NCBI GenBank assembly: GCA_903844645.1
Contig: CAIMUP010000051.1
Location: forward strand, 1-60,801
Reading direction: 5' to 3'
Length of the DNA: 60,801 nucleotides
DNA from: an uncultured Bacteroidota bacterium
GTDB lineage: Bacteria > Bacteroidota > Bacteroidia > AKYH767-A > JABDAW01
Every line of letters starts with the position of its first letter. Position 1 is the first letter of the stretch. Below, one piece after another: positions 1 to 8,675 of this stretch. The position numbers were made by a program, and so were the translations under genes. The notes below the pieces were generated by a model. It did not search any database and was not told the DNA's origin. It saw nothing but the letters and a program-made list of their open reading frames with translations.

Positions 1-250
1 CCCAAAAGGACATACCACTTACCCAAAAGGACATACCATTTACCCAAAAGGACATACCATTTACCCAAAAGGACATACCATTTACCCAAATGGACATACC
101 ATTTACCCAAATGGTCATACCACTTACCCAAATGGTCATACCACTTACCCAAATGGTCATACCACTTACCCAAATGGACATACCACTTACCCAAATGGAC
201 ATACCACTTACCCAAATGGACATACCACTTACCCAAATGGACATCCATCT
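1..250. repeat. 21-bp tandem array 1 (about 11.5 units, cut by window edge)
   Basis: Period is exactly 21 bp, with units starting at 1, 22, 43 and so on to 232. Each unit begins CCCAAA and contains CATACCA. Variants come in runs: AAAAGGAC in units 1-4, AATGGAC in unit 5, AATGGTC in units 6-8 and AATGGAC in units 9-11, which suggests block duplication of neighbouring units. The last unit breaks off at 244. From 251 to 585 I see no gene, only a hairpin terminator (418-446) and a promoter (545-552). Confidence 0.95.
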
Positions 251-417
251 TGGGTAAGATGATGAAAATGTTGCCTAAGACAGTCAAAATATCGGAAATT
301 AAGACTAATTTAATAAAGAAAAGTAGTTTAATCAAACAATAAAATGATGAGTAATTTAAAAAAAGTCAGCAGGTTCCCCAATGTACCTGAGTCCCGAAAG
401 ATGATCTTGTCCAACCT

Positions 418-446
418 CCTGACGGGTTTTTCTCCCGTCAGGTTTT
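418..446 (+). terminator. Hairpin terminator with TTTTTCT loop
   Basis: A perfect 9-bp stem (CCTGACGGG / CCCGTCAGG) closes a TTTTTCT loop and is followed by TTTT. The same loop and the CCTGA/TCAG stem base recur at 35238 and 60670. No upstream gene is visible in the window, so it may end a transcript entering from the left. Confidence 0.6.
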
Positions 447-544
447 GATAATTGGAATTCCTATCACTAAAACCTTTCGGAAGCCCACAGGATCGTAGAT
501 AGTTTAGCAATCATAAGGAGTTCTATTTTTATTATTTATTTTCG

Positions 545-552
545 TAATTTCG
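545..552 (+). promoter_or_regulatory. Promoter -7 box (TAATTTCG variant)
   Basis: Variant of the Bacteroidota -7 consensus TAnnTTTG, 33 bases before the ATG at 586. The last T is replaced by C, as in the box proposed for the ABC exporter at 2990-2997. Confidence 0.45.
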
Positions 553-585
553 CCCCAATTAATTCTTTAAATAATAGCTAATAAA

Positions 586-1191
586 ATGAAAAAGACACAC
601 CTCCTAATCTTAATACTAACCATCGCAAGCCTCTCCATAATAGCACAAGGCGGAACAAAGTTAGACGAAAACAACGGCTTCAAAACCTATAAATTCGGCG
701 AGAAGCTGAAGCCTTATCTGAATATGAAAACCTTCAGCGATAACTACATCCTGAACGACCAACATGTGTTAAGATTTCCAGGCAAAGATCTCACCGTAGG
801 CGACCTGCCAGTGAAATGTATTGACCTTTATTTCATTGGCGATTCGCTATGCAAGATAGAAGTTTTTTTTATGGTCATGTATAACGAAGAACTGATTTCA
901 GCCTGCAAAAATGTCTTCGGAGCCCCCGATTCCACCCATTATAAAACCGATACTAGCGGCGAAAAAGAAAATATCTCCGCAATGATTGTAAAGGAATGCT
1001 TTTGGAGCGGGAAAAACATTAATCTTACCTACAGCGATTTGAGTAACCGATATTATACCATCCCCGAAAAGGATAGTAAAATTTATAAGAAGCTAACCGT
1101 CTCGATGATTTATAAATTGAACAGCTACGGCGATTTGATAAAGACAAAAAAGGAGGAAGTGATCGAGACCCAGAAGAAGGCGGACTTTTAA
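586..1191 (+). CDS. Secreted protein of unknown function
   Basis: A 201-residue protein beginning with a clear Sec signal peptide: KK, then a hydrophobic run of about 15 residues ending SIIAQG. The mature part is mixed alpha/beta with many Lys and Asp residues and has no motif I recognise. It carries no lipobox and no T9SS C-terminal domain, so periplasmic location is likely. A -7 box variant precedes it. Its stop codon (1189-1191) directly abuts the stop of the convergent ABC exporter, with no base between them and no terminator visible. Coding status is supported by length, signal peptide and codon use; function is unknown. Confidence 0.8.
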   Translation: MKKTHLLILILTIASLSIIAQGGTKLDENNGFKTYKFGEKLKPYLNMKTFSDNYILNDQHVLRFPGKDLTVGDLPVKCIDLYFIGDSLCKIEVFFMVMYNEELISACKNVFGAPDSTHYKTDTSGEKENISAMIVKECFWSGKNINLTYSDLSNRYYTIPEKDSKIYKKLTVSMIYKLNSYGDLIKTKKEEVIETQKKADF

Positions 1192-2982
1192 CTACGCTTT
1201 TTCCTCTTCTAGCAATTGCTTTTCATACAGGTTGAAGTAAATTCCTTTCTTCTCCAAAAGCCCTTGGTGCGTACCTTCTTCCACGATCATCCCATTCTCA
1301 AGGAAGATGATGTGGTCGGCATTCTTCACCGAAGAAACACGATGACTGATGATGACCGTCGTCCTATTCATCATGATAGATTTCAGGTTGTTTAAAATCT
1401 CTTCTTCGGTTTGCGTATCCACGGCAGACAGGCAATCATCGAACACCAGTATCTTAGGCTTTTTGATGATGGCACGGGCAATAGAGATACGTTGTTTCTG
1501 TCCGCCAGAGAGGGTGATGCCGCGTTCGCCAATCTTTGTTTGGAAGCCATCAGGGAATTCAATGATATTAGAATAAATGGCGGCATTTATGGCGGCTTTC
1601 TCGATGGTATCTTGGAGGGATTTGGCGTCATCTTTAAAGTCTATCAATCCAAAGGCAATGTTGTTGGCAATAGTTTCAGAGAAGAGGAAAACATCTTGCG
1701 GAACGACTCCGAGATTAGACCGAAGGCTGCCTAAATCTAACTTGCGAATATCATTTCCTCCGATAGAAATTGTGCCGCCTGTTACATCATACATCCGAGC
1801 AATAAGATTGACGATGGTAGATTTTCCCGAGCCTGTTCGTCCCAGTATCGCAAGCGATTTTCCTTCCTCCACAATGAATGAAATATGGGTCAAGGCATGG
1901 ACACCGGAATCGGGATAGACGAAAGAAACATTGTTGAATTCGATAGCTCCATTCACTTCTTTTATTCCATTAATAGGGGTGCTTATTTCGGATTTGGTAT
2001 GCAAGAATTCATTGATCCTTTCTTGCGAAGCTGCCGCCCTATTCACCAAGGCAGTAACCCATCCGACAGCGGCAAAGGGCCATGTCAGCATATTGATATA
2101 GATGATGAATTCCGCGATATTCCCTAACGTGATATGCCCTGCGATGGCTTCCATGCCGCCTACATATATCGTGATTAAGGTACTCGTTCCGACAAGTACT
2201 ATGATCAATGGAAAGAAGATCGCATTGGTAGTGGCGAGGCGAATAGACTTCTTTTTATAAAGCGAATTTTGTCTGTCGAAATCTTCCTCCGATTGGGCTT
2301 CCCGAACAAAAGATTTCAGCACTCTTATCCCTGAAAAAGCCTCTTGTACAAAGGTGGATAATTGCGACTGTTGCTCTTGTACGCGTTCGCTTTGTTTGTT
2401 GATTAAGTTGCTTACATAATATATCGAAACAGCCATGATGGGCAAGGGAATGAGGACATACAGGGTGAGCTTGACATTGACATTGAGCATCGTCGCGACG
2501 ACCAAAATAAACAGTGCCGCGAGGTTCAGCGTGTACATAATCGCGGGTCCGATATACATCCTTACGCGGCTCACATCTTCAGAGATTCTGTTCATCAAAT
2601 CACCGGTATTATTACGCCTGTAAAACGATAAACTCAAGGCTTCGTAATGTTCAAAAATCTCGTTTTTCATATCCCTTTCAATGAGGCGCGACATGACGAT
2701 GATGGTCTGCCGCATTAAAAAAAGAAATATTCCTTTCAGCATAAAATAAGCAATGACGGCGATGAAATAATACAGCAATGGGTTTCTAAGAATCTCTAAT
2801 AATTCATCCGGATTCTTGGTAGGATTTAATTTAATAGCATCCCTCACCTGGTCAATAATATTCCCCGTTAATCGTGCCGGAAAGATGGCGAAGAGGTTCG
2901 AGATGATTACAAAGCAGAAGCCCAGGAAGAACCTCCATTTGTACTTCAAAAAATACTTGTTGATATGTTTTAATGATTTCAT
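1192..2982 (-). CDS. ABC exporter, fused permease and ATPase (MsbA-like)
   Basis: A 596-residue half-transporter. Six predicted membrane helices span about 15-310 (ABC_membrane type 1), followed by a nucleotide-binding domain: Walker A GRTGSGKST at 381-389, Q-loop VPQD near 430, signature LSGGQKQR at 491-498, Walker B ending VFDD at 513-516 and an H-loop SHR after it. The residue that is normally the catalytic Glu after Walker B is Asp (VFDDCLSAVD), as seen in the degenerate site of heterodimeric exporters, so it may need a partner or hydrolyse slowly. Substrate cannot be told from sequence; lipid or drug export is usual for the family. It stands alone, with 0-bp convergent spacing to the gene before it. 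Confidence 0.93.
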   Translation of the reverse strand: MKSLKHINKYFLKYKWRFFLGFCFVIISNLFAIFPARLTGNIIDQVRDAIKLNPTKNPDELLEILRNPLLYYFIAVIAYFMLKGIFLFLMRQTIIVMSRLIERDMKNEIFEHYEALSLSFYRRNNTGDLMNRISEDVSRVRMYIGPAIMYTLNLAALFILVVATMLNVNVKLTLYVLIPLPIMAVSIYYVSNLINKQSERVQEQQSQLSTFVQEAFSGIRVLKSFVREAQSEEDFDRQNSLYKKKSIRLATTNAIFFPLIIVLVGTSTLITIYVGGMEAIAGHITLGNIAEFIIYINMLTWPFAAVGWVTALVNRAAASQERINEFLHTKSEISTPINGIKEVNGAIEFNNVSFVYPDSGVHALTHISFIVEEGKSLAILGRTGSGKSTIVNLIARMYDVTGGTISIGGNDIRKLDLGSLRSNLGVVPQDVFLFSETIANNIAFGLIDFKDDAKSLQDTIEKAAINAAIYSNIIEFPDGFQTKIGERGITLSGGQKQRISIARAIIKKPKILVFDDCLSAVDTQTEEEILNNLKSIMMNRTTVIISHRVSSVKNADHIIFLENGMIVEEGTHQGLLEKKGIYFNLYEKQLLEEEKA

Positions 2983-2989
2983 CGGGGGG

Positions 2990-2997
2990 CGAATTTA
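2990..2997 (-). promoter_or_regulatory. Promoter -7 box (TAAATTCG variant) for the ABC exporter
   Basis: On the minus strand TAAATTCG ends 7 bases before the ATG at 2982, close enough for a very short or absent leader. It shares the TTCG variant ending with the box at 545. Confidence 0.4.
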
Positions 2998-3081
2998 AGT
3001 TTTCATCGAGACGTGAGCGAGGGGTATGGAAGTGGTTTGGGGTATGGATTGGGATCAAAAGGCGACCCCTCCCTTCGATTT

Positions 3082-3117
3082 CCATTTTATCCCGCGAAAG
3101 CGGAAAAGGGAAAATGG
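3082..3117. repeat. Dispersed hairpin element, subfamily 2 (copy a)
   Basis: Outer stem CCATTTT / AAAATGG and inner stem CCGC-GAAA-GCGG. The core CCCGCGAAAGCGGAA matches the core of the element at 41026 (CCCGCAAGAGCGGAG). It lies upstream of the ABC exporter and has no T-tract. Confidence 0.5.
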
Positions 3118-3216
3118 CGATTCGAGGTTTAGTAACAGTAATTATAGTTAAATGACTGATAATATGATAATAAAGGCTGCCAGATCTGTTTCCCGAAGTG
3201 TTAAAAGGAGTTACAG

Positions 3217-3405
3217 TTTTTGTGAAACTGTAACTCGTTTTGAGAAAACTGCAACTCGTTTTACCAAAATAGAAACCTGTTTTATCAAAATGTAAACTCG
3301 TTTAATCAAAACGAAAACTCCTTTTATCAAAACGAAAACTCCTTTTATTAAAATGGAAACTTGTTTTATTAAAATGGAAACCTGTTTTGATAAAACGCGT
3401 TTTCG
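3217..3405. repeat. 21-bp tandem array 2 (9 units)
   Basis: Units start at 3217, 3238, 3259, 3280, 3301, 3322, 3343, 3364 and 3385. Each opens with TTTT, has AAAA around position 8 and ends AACTCG, AACTCC or a close variant. The two central units are almost identical while the end units diverge. It lies in the 609-bp gap between the divergent ABC exporter and thiolase genes; the rest of that gap holds two hairpin elements and the two promoters. Confidence 0.9.
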
Positions 3406-3487
3406 TTTTGGAGAATTTTATTGGAATTATCTGACCGGGCATCCCGAAAAGCATGTCCCTTGGATCCATGTCAGTGTTCGTTTCTTT

Positions 3488-3533
3488 CATCGTTTTATGA
3501 TAGCGACCTCTTGGGAGCTACAATAAAACGATG
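3488..3533 (-). repeat. 46-nt covarying hairpin element, copy 1 (reverse orientation)
   Basis: Perfect outer stem CATCGTTTTAT / ATAAAACGATG. The inner stem reads TAGC / GCTA where other copies have TTAC/GTAA or TTGC/GCAA. Family continuation GATGAAAGAAA follows on the minus strand. It is 58 bases upstream of the thiolase start, pointing away from it. Confidence 0.75.
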
Positions 3534-3564
3534 GATAAAAATATCCTCCCTCCGATTATTTTCC

Positions 3565-3572
3565 TAATTTTG
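3565..3572 (+). promoter_or_regulatory. Promoter -7 box (TAATTTTG) for thiolase
   Basis: Exact match to TAnnTTTG, 19 bases before the ATG at 3592. Confidence 0.7.
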
Positions 3573-3591
3573 CATCCTAAAATATTTAATC

Positions 3592-4770
3592 ATGGATGCA
3601 TACATAGTTGCCGGATATAGAAGTGCTGTTGGCAAGGCACCACGCGGGGTTTTCAAGTCAGTTCGCCCCGATGATTTGGGAATAGAAGTATTAAAACATT
3701 TGGTAGCTTCGGTTCCTCAATTAGATAAGGATAGAATCGAGGATGTCATCGTAGGCAATGCCACTCCTGAAGCCGAACAGGGCTTGAATATGGGAAGAAT
3801 GATCTCCCTGATGGGTCTTAATACCATCAATGTCCCTGGTATGACGGTCAATCGTTTTTGTTCGTCAGGTCTTGAAACCATTGCCATTGCTGCTGCTAAG
3901 ATTCATGCCGGTCTTGCTGATTGTATCGTGGCAGGTGGTGTCGAAAGCATGTCTCCGATTCCTTTTGGGGGCTGGCGTATCGTCCCTAATTACCCTATTG
4001 CGAAGGATCATCCTGATTATTATTGGGGAATGGGATTGACCGCAGAGGCAGTAGCAAAAGAGTACAATGTAACCCGCGAAGAGCAGGATGTTTTCTCCTT
4101 TAATTCTCACCAAAAAGCCATCCATGCAATTAGTAATGGTTACTTCAAAGACCAAATCGTTCCGGTAACGGTATCTGAAGTCTATCTTGATGAGAATGAA
4201 AAGAAGAAAACCAGGGATACCATCATCGCTACCGATGAAGGTCCGAGGGCTGATACTTCCATTGATAAATTAGCCAAACTTAAACCCGTCTTTGATGCGA
4301 AAGGCACGGTAACTGCGGGGAATTCCTCACAAACATCGGATGGTGCTGCTTTCGTAATAGTAATGTCGGAAAAGATGCTGAAAGAATTGAACTTAGAGCC
4401 AATAGCAAGGGTAGTAACATACGCCGTAGCAGCTGTAGAACCAAGGATAATGGGCATCGGACCTATCAAAGCCATCCCATCAGCATTAAAAAAAGCGGGA
4501 CTAAAACAAGCAGACATCGAATTAATAGAATTAAACGAAGCCTTCGCCTCCCAATCTTTAGCCATCATCAAGACCCTCGGCTTAAACCCAGACCTTGTAA
4601 ATGTAAACGGAGGAGCAATAGCATTGGGGCACCCATTAGGCTGCACAGGTGGTAAATTAACCGTCCAATTACTCAACGAAATGAAGAGACGCAAACAAAA
4701 ATACGGCATGGTAACCATGTGTATTGGCGGAGGGCAAGGAGCAGCAGGGATATTTGAAATGATGAATTAA
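3592..4770 (+). CDS. Acetyl-CoA acyltransferase (thiolase, FadA type)
   Basis: Catalyses the last step of beta-oxidation, CoA-dependent cleavage of 3-ketoacyl-CoA, in the cytoplasm. The 392-residue length fits the family. The nucleophilic Cys90 lies in NRFCSSGLE; GGVESMS, NEAFASQ and GHPLGCTGG (catalytic His) follow, and the second catalytic Cys is in CIGGGQGAAG near the C-terminus. Both thiolase domains are complete. It is followed after an array by an acyl-CoA dehydrogenase in the same direction, so the two probably serve fatty-acid degradation, but an 805-bp gap and separate promoters argue against one operon. A covarying hairpin begins 17 bases after the stop. An acetoacetyl-CoA thiolase role cannot be excluded. 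Confidence 0.93.
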   Translation: MDAYIVAGYRSAVGKAPRGVFKSVRPDDLGIEVLKHLVASVPQLDKDRIEDVIVGNATPEAEQGLNMGRMISLMGLNTINVPGMTVNRFCSSGLETIAIAAAKIHAGLADCIVAGGVESMSPIPFGGWRIVPNYPIAKDHPDYYWGMGLTAEAVAKEYNVTREEQDVFSFNSHQKAIHAISNGYFKDQIVPVTVSEVYLDENEKKKTRDTIIATDEGPRADTSIDKLAKLKPVFDAKGTVTAGNSSQTSDGAAFVIVMSEKMLKELNLEPIARVVTYAVAAVEPRIMGIGPIKAIPSALKKAGLKQADIELIELNEAFASQSLAIIKTLGLNPDLVNVNGGAIALGHPLGCTGGKLTVQLLNEMKRRKQKYGMVTMCIGGGQGAAGIFEMMN

Positions 4771-4787
4771 ATAAGAATATCCATCAT

Positions 4788-4833
4788 CATCCTTTTATTG
4801 TTACTCCCAAGGGGTCGTAATCATAAAAGGATG
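4788..4833 (+). repeat. 46-nt covarying hairpin element, copy 2
   Basis: Perfect 11-bp outer stem CATCCTTTTAT / ATAAAAGGATG, inner stem TTAC / GTAA and CCC/GGG around a short loop. It starts 17 bases after the thiolase stop and is followed by GAAAGAAA. There is no T-tract, so it is not a standard intrinsic terminator. Confidence 0.8.
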
Positions 4834-4979
4834 AAAGAAATAAAATCTGAAAGACACATTTCTGTTTCTGTAAAAGGGATTAGAAGGAATCAAAACATAA
4901 TTTGAAGAAGATAAGAGATTCTATTACTTCACTTATGCTCTTTTGCTTTAGTAAAGTCGAACTTCATCTGCAAAGTAAC

Positions 4980-5290
4980 GATACTATTAAGGATAATGAA
5001 GATGCTTAGCAGGTATGTGAAGATACTTGTAAGGTATGTGAACATCCTGTACAGGTATATGAACATCCTGTACTGGTATGTGAACATCCTGTACTGGTAT
5101 GTGAACATCCTGTACTGGTATGTGAACATCCTGTACTGGTATGTGAACATCCTGTACAGATATGTGAACATCCTGTACTGGTATGTGATCATCCTGTACT
5201 GGTATGTGATCATCCTGTACTGGTATGTGATCATCCTGTACAGATATGTGAACATCCTGTACAGATATGTGAACATCCTTGTCAAGTATC
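4980..5290. repeat. 21-bp tandem array 3 (15 units)
   Basis: Units start every 21 bp from 4980 to 5274. Core units contain CATCCTGTAC followed by GGTATGTGA. The first three units are older variants (GATACT... and GATGCT...), and the last contains CTTGTCAAGTATC. Variation is clustered: GAA endings to 5168, GAT endings in 5169-5231, then GAA again. It sits in an 805-bp gap between two plus-strand genes. Its first and last units and its right flank match those of array 4. Confidence 0.95.
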
Positions 5291-5294
5291 GTCT

Positions 5295-5440
5295 TTTTCC
5301 ATATTTTTATGTTGAGAAAGGCGATATTTTAAGTAGGGAATAAGGCAAGTTTTAGGTTTTAGCATGGATTTGAGGAGTGGGAAGATAGAAGGATTTCTTT
5401 ATTTGCTGGGATTGTTATGGGGAATTTAGTAGTTTTGGTA
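5295..5440 (+). repeat. Duplicated flank shared by arrays 3 and 4 (copy 1)
   Basis: This stretch matches 8949-9095 at several ordered blocks: TTTTTATGTTGAGAAAGG, AGGTTTTAG, ATTTGAGGAG and GGAATTTAGTAGTTTTGG. It includes a TAGTTTTG box at 5430-5437. From 5441 to 5545 I see nothing further. Confidence 0.7.
5430..5437 (+). promoter_or_regulatory. Possible upstream promoter -7 box (TAGTTTTG)
   Basis: Matches TAnnTTTG, 139 bases before the acyl-CoA dehydrogenase ATG, and corresponds to the box used as the only candidate promoter of the PrsW gene in the duplicated flank. May be a relic or a second promoter. Confidence 0.4.
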
Positions 5441-5545
5441 GGTATGACGGAATTTACTTTAAAGGCTATGAATTCCAGGTTCTATAATACAATGTTATTT
5501 TAATGTCATTTCATTTACTTTCAATATTTCTTCGTTCCAATTAAG

Positions 5546-5553
5546 TATCTTTG
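5546..5553 (+). promoter_or_regulatory. Promoter -7 box (TATCTTTG) for acyl-CoA dehydrogenase
   Basis: Exact TAnnTTTG match 22 bases before the ATG at 5576. Confidence 0.7.
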
Positions 5554-5575
5554 CAACCACAAAAATTGAAAGATT

Positions 5576-7360
5576 ATGGAAACGATTAATAAAGCAATTA
5601 AAGGTGGAGAATTCCTGATTAAGGAAACTCAAAGTTCGGATGTTTTTATCCCTGAAGAATTCAATGAAGAGCAAATGATGATGGCCACGATGGCTCATGA
5701 TTTCCTGCAAGCAGAAGTCTTTCCGAACCTCGACAGAATTGATGATCATGAAGCTGGATTAATGGAAAGCATCATGACAAAAGCCGGTCAATTGGGGCTT
5801 CTTGGCACCGCCGTCCCCGAACAATATGGTGGCTTTGGCAAAGATACTTTGACCAACATGCTGATGACCGAATATCTCGGTGCAGGCCATGCCACTTCTG
5901 TTGCATTGTCGGCACATACAGGCATTGGTACTTTACCGATTCTGTACTTTGGAACAGATGCCCAGAAGAATAAATACCTTCCCAAGCTTGCTTCGGGAGA
6001 ATGGAAGGCTTCCTATTGTCTTACCGAGCCAGGTTCGGGTTCGGATGCCCTTGCTGCAAAGACTAAAGCCGTACTTTCTGATGATAAGAAACATTACATT
6101 CTAAATGGCCAGAAGATGTGGATTACCAATGCCGGGTTCGCTGATGTATTCACGGTTTTCGCACAGGTAGATGGCGATAAATTTACAGGCTTTATTGTAG
6201 AGAAAGGCTATGAAGGATTATCTCTTGGCGATGAAGAACATAAGATGGGTATCAAGGGCTCATCTACGCGCCAGGTCTTCTTTTCCGATTGCAAGGTGCC
6301 AGTAGAAAACGTCCTTGGCGAGATAGGCAAGGGTCATCATATTGCATTTAATATCCTCAACATTGGTCGTGCAAAACTTGCCGCTGCGGTTCTTGGTGGA
6401 AGCAAAGTTGCCAGTACCGAATCCATTAAATATGCTAATACCCGTGAGCAATTTGGGAGGCCAATAGCCAAGTTCGGTGCTATTCGTCACAAACTTGCAG
6501 AACAAGCTATCAAGAATTATGTCCTTGAATCTGCAGTCTATCGTGTTGCCAATTTGATTGATCAACAAGAGAAAGAACTGACTGCAGAAGGCAAAAGTTA
6601 TGCAGCAGCTCATCTTGGTTCTGCAGAGGAATATGCTGTAGAATGCGCTATTCTCAAGGTGTTTGGCTCCGAGACTTTGGATTATGTGGTGGATGAAGGT
6701 GTACAAATATTCGGTGGTTACGGATACTCTGCCGACTACCCGATGGAACGTGCATATCGTGATTCTCGCATCAACAGAATCTTCGAAGGCACCAATGAAA
6801 TCAATAGAATGTTGTGTGTTGATATGCTTCTTAAACGTGCTTTGAAAGGACAGATTGACCTCATGTCTGCTGCACAAAAGGTTCAATCCGAATTAATATC
6901 AATTCCTGACATAAATGAAGAGGATAATGCCTTATTCGTAGCAGAAAAGAAGATAATTATTAACATGAAAAAAGCAATCCTGATGGTAGCCGGAAGTGCT
7001 GTACAAAAGTACATGATGGACCTTGCCAAAGAACAAGAAATTATCATGAACATTGCTGATATGATGATCCAAACTTATGCTGCCGAATCCGTTTTATTAA
7101 GAACGGAAAAATTGGTTTCCATTAAAACAGAAACAGCCTGTGCAGGTCAGTTAGACATGATGCGTGTCTTCATGCATGAAGCCAATGATGTCATAAGTAC
7201 TGCAGCAAAAGATGCAATCAATTCCATGTCCGAAGGTGATGAACAACGAATGATGCTGATAGGCTTGAAACGCTTCACAAAAATCCCTTCATTCAATTCC
7301 AAGGAAGCCAGAAGACGAATTGCGAAGCAGCTTTGTGAGGCAGGGAAGTATTGCTATTAG
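5576..7360 (+). CDS. Acyl-CoA dehydrogenase with C-terminal extension
   Basis: FAD-dependent first step of beta-oxidation, forming trans-2-enoyl-CoA. At 594 residues it is about 200 longer than the core family, like the very-long-chain/ACAD9-type enzymes common in Bacteroidota. Visible motifs are YCLTEPGSGSDA (FAD/substrate contact), IKGSSTRQ, QIFGGYGYSADYPMERAYRD and IFEGTNEINR, whose Glu at about 404 is in the usual catalytic-base position. The extension (about 415-594) is helical. It follows thiolase in the same orientation, supporting a fatty-acid degradation role. Electron transfer would go through ETF, which is not encoded in this window. Chain-length preference is inferred from architecture only. 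Confidence 0.93.
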   Translation: METINKAIKGGEFLIKETQSSDVFIPEEFNEEQMMMATMAHDFLQAEVFPNLDRIDDHEAGLMESIMTKAGQLGLLGTAVPEQYGGFGKDTLTNMLMTEYLGAGHATSVALSAHTGIGTLPILYFGTDAQKNKYLPKLASGEWKASYCLTEPGSGSDALAAKTKAVLSDDKKHYILNGQKMWITNAGFADVFTVFAQVDGDKFTGFIVEKGYEGLSLGDEEHKMGIKGSSTRQVFFSDCKVPVENVLGEIGKGHHIAFNILNIGRAKLAAAVLGGSKVASTESIKYANTREQFGRPIAKFGAIRHKLAEQAIKNYVLESAVYRVANLIDQQEKELTAEGKSYAAAHLGSAEEYAVECAILKVFGSETLDYVVDEGVQIFGGYGYSADYPMERAYRDSRINRIFEGTNEINRMLCVDMLLKRALKGQIDLMSAAQKVQSELISIPDINEEDNALFVAEKKIIINMKKAILMVAGSAVQKYMMDLAKEQEIIMNIADMMIQTYAAESVLLRTEKLVSIKTETACAGQLDMMRVFMHEANDVISTAAKDAINSMSEGDEQRMMLIGLKRFTKIPSFNSKEARRRIAKQLCEAGKYCY

Positions 7361-7370
7361 TAAAAATTTA

Positions 7371-7378
7371 TATATTTG
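7371..7378 (+). promoter_or_regulatory. Promoter -7 box (TATATTTG)
   Basis: Exact TAnnTTTG match 38 bases before the ATG at 7417 and just after the acyl-CoA dehydrogenase stop, so the next gene has its own start site. Confidence 0.65.
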
Positions 7379-7416
7379 CTGCCTCTTAAAACTGGTAAAA
7401 ATTTATAAATAAAACG

Positions 7417-7839
7417 ATGGCTCAAGTAATCCCTTACCTTCTTTTCAATGGTACTTGTGAAGAAGCATTTAACCTTTACAAATCGGTCTTTGGCGGCGAG
7501 TTTCCATACATAGGACGGTTCAAAGACATGCCCCCTATGCCGGGAAAAGAAATCCCTGCTTCGGAAGGCGAAAAAATCATGCACATCTCGTTGCCTATTG
7601 GCGGAGGAACTTACTTAATGGGCAGCGATTCTGGCGGGAATACGGTTACAGTAGGCAACAATTTCTCGGTTTCTGTTAATGCCGATTCGGAGGAAGAGGC
7701 AACAAGAATCTTCAACGGACTTTCTGTCGGAGGAAAGGTAATGATGTCGATGGAAAAGACATTTTGGGGAGCCTATTTCGGTATGTTTGTGGACAGATTC
7801 GGCATTGCCTGGATGGTAAATTACGACTACCAGAAGTAA
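7417..7839 (+). CDS. PhnB-like VOC superfamily protein
   Basis: A 140-residue single-domain protein with the typical PhnB/glyoxalase opening IPYLLFNGTCEEAFNLYKSVFGGE, split here as IPYLLFNG, EEAF and YKSVFGGE at about residues 5-29. It continues through a central IMHISLPIGGG strand and ends FGIAWMVNYD. Members of this branch (related to 3-demethylubiquinone methyltransferase-like VOC proteins) mostly lack a proven substrate. The protein is cytoplasmic, with no signal peptide. It lies 40 bp upstream of DUF2461 and probably shares its transcript. Confidence 0.88.
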   Translation: MAQVIPYLLFNGTCEEAFNLYKSVFGGEFPYIGRFKDMPPMPGKEIPASEGEKIMHISLPIGGGTYLMGSDSGGNTVTVGNNFSVSVNADSEEEATRIFNGLSVGGKVMMSMEKTFWGAYFGMFVDRFGIAWMVNYDYQK

Positions 7840-7879
7840 GGATTTCAGGGCATTCCATACACCGTAAAATACGGCAACT

Positions 7880-8542
7880 ATGACTATTACTAAAGATACA
7901 TTTCAGTTCTTAAAGGACGTGAAGAAAAACAATGACCGCGAATGGTTCAATGCTCATAAAGAAAGGTATGTCGCTGCCAACGAAAACTTCATCGGCTTCA
8001 CCCAATCCTTGATTCATGAGATAGCAAAATTCGACAAATCGGTTGCAGGATTAGATGCTAAGAAAGCGGTTTATCGCATCTATCGCGATACCCGTTTCTC
8101 GAAGGATAAGACTCCGTACAAGACTTACTTTTCTGCCTCCTTAATGGGCAAAAATACGGGCTGCGGCGTGGCTGGTTATTACCTTCATGTGCAACCCGGA
8201 AACTGTATGTTGGCAGGCGGTGTTCACATGCCTGAACCGAAGGTAATAAAGGAGATTCGGCATGAAATAAGTTTCTATAACAAGGAGTTTATGAAGATAA
8301 TTAATGCCAAAAATTTCAAAGATAATTTCACACTCCAAGGAGAGAAATTGGTAAAGATTCCACAAGGGTTTGACAAGGACGATCCGATGGCGGAATACCT
8401 TAAATATAAGGAGCTGATGATTTGTCATTCGGTGGCAGATAAAAATATCCTTGCCGATAATTCCATTACCTATTGTACCAAAGTTTTTAAAGCGATGCTT
8501 CCCTTCAATAGCTTTATTAATAAGCCTTTGATAGAGGGGTAA
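7880..8542 (+). CDS. DUF2461 domain protein
   Basis: A 220-residue protein matching the DUF2461/TIGR02453 pattern: N-terminal FLKDVKKNNDREWFNAHKERY region (residues about 9-30), AVYRIYRDTRFSKDKTPYKT and GYYLHVQPG in the middle. The function of this widespread family is not established. It is likely co-transcribed with the VOC gene 40 bp upstream. The following 596-bp gap holds array 4; 8543-8675 shows nothing else recognisable. Confidence 0.9.
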   Translation: MTITKDTFQFLKDVKKNNDREWFNAHKERYVAANENFIGFTQSLIHEIAKFDKSVAGLDAKKAVYRIYRDTRFSKDKTPYKTYFSASLMGKNTGCGVAGYYLHVQPGNCMLAGGVHMPEPKVIKEIRHEISFYNKEFMKIINAKNFKDNFTLQGEKLVKIPQGFDKDDPMAEYLKYKELMICHSVADKNILADNSITYCTKVFKAMLPFNSFINKPLIEG

Positions 8543-8675
8543 TTCCTACCAAAGAAGTCACGAATTCATCGAATTAAGAACTTTTGCAACACATTTCTGA
8601 TTCAGCATGGTTAATTTTCAAGGCTTATGATGAATCAAAAGATACAGACGAAAGGTATTTTTAACTGGAAAAGAC

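Noticed and set aside
1-250. CRISPR array
   Set aside because: Units are contiguous with no spacers, the period is 21 bp and no cas gene is present anywhere in the window.
328-510. 60-codon minus-strand frame near the window start
   Set aside because: It spans the 418-446 terminator hairpin and has no recognisable motif or promoter.
4182-4718. 178-codon antisense frame in thiolase
   Set aside because: Shadow of a well-supported thiolase; composition follows the reverse of its codons.
4929-5343. Long open frames on both strands within the 21-bp arrays (also in arrays 4, 7, 8, 9, 10, 12 and 13), encoding heptad-like peptides
   Set aside because: A repeat unit divisible by three keeps each frame, and a random 21-mer leaves any given frame open about 71% of the time, so open frames on both strands are expected. 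No consistent start, promoter spacing or strand relation was seen. The matching peptide tails after arrays 3 and 4 are explained by the shared nucleotide flank. I keep coding origin only as an alternative.
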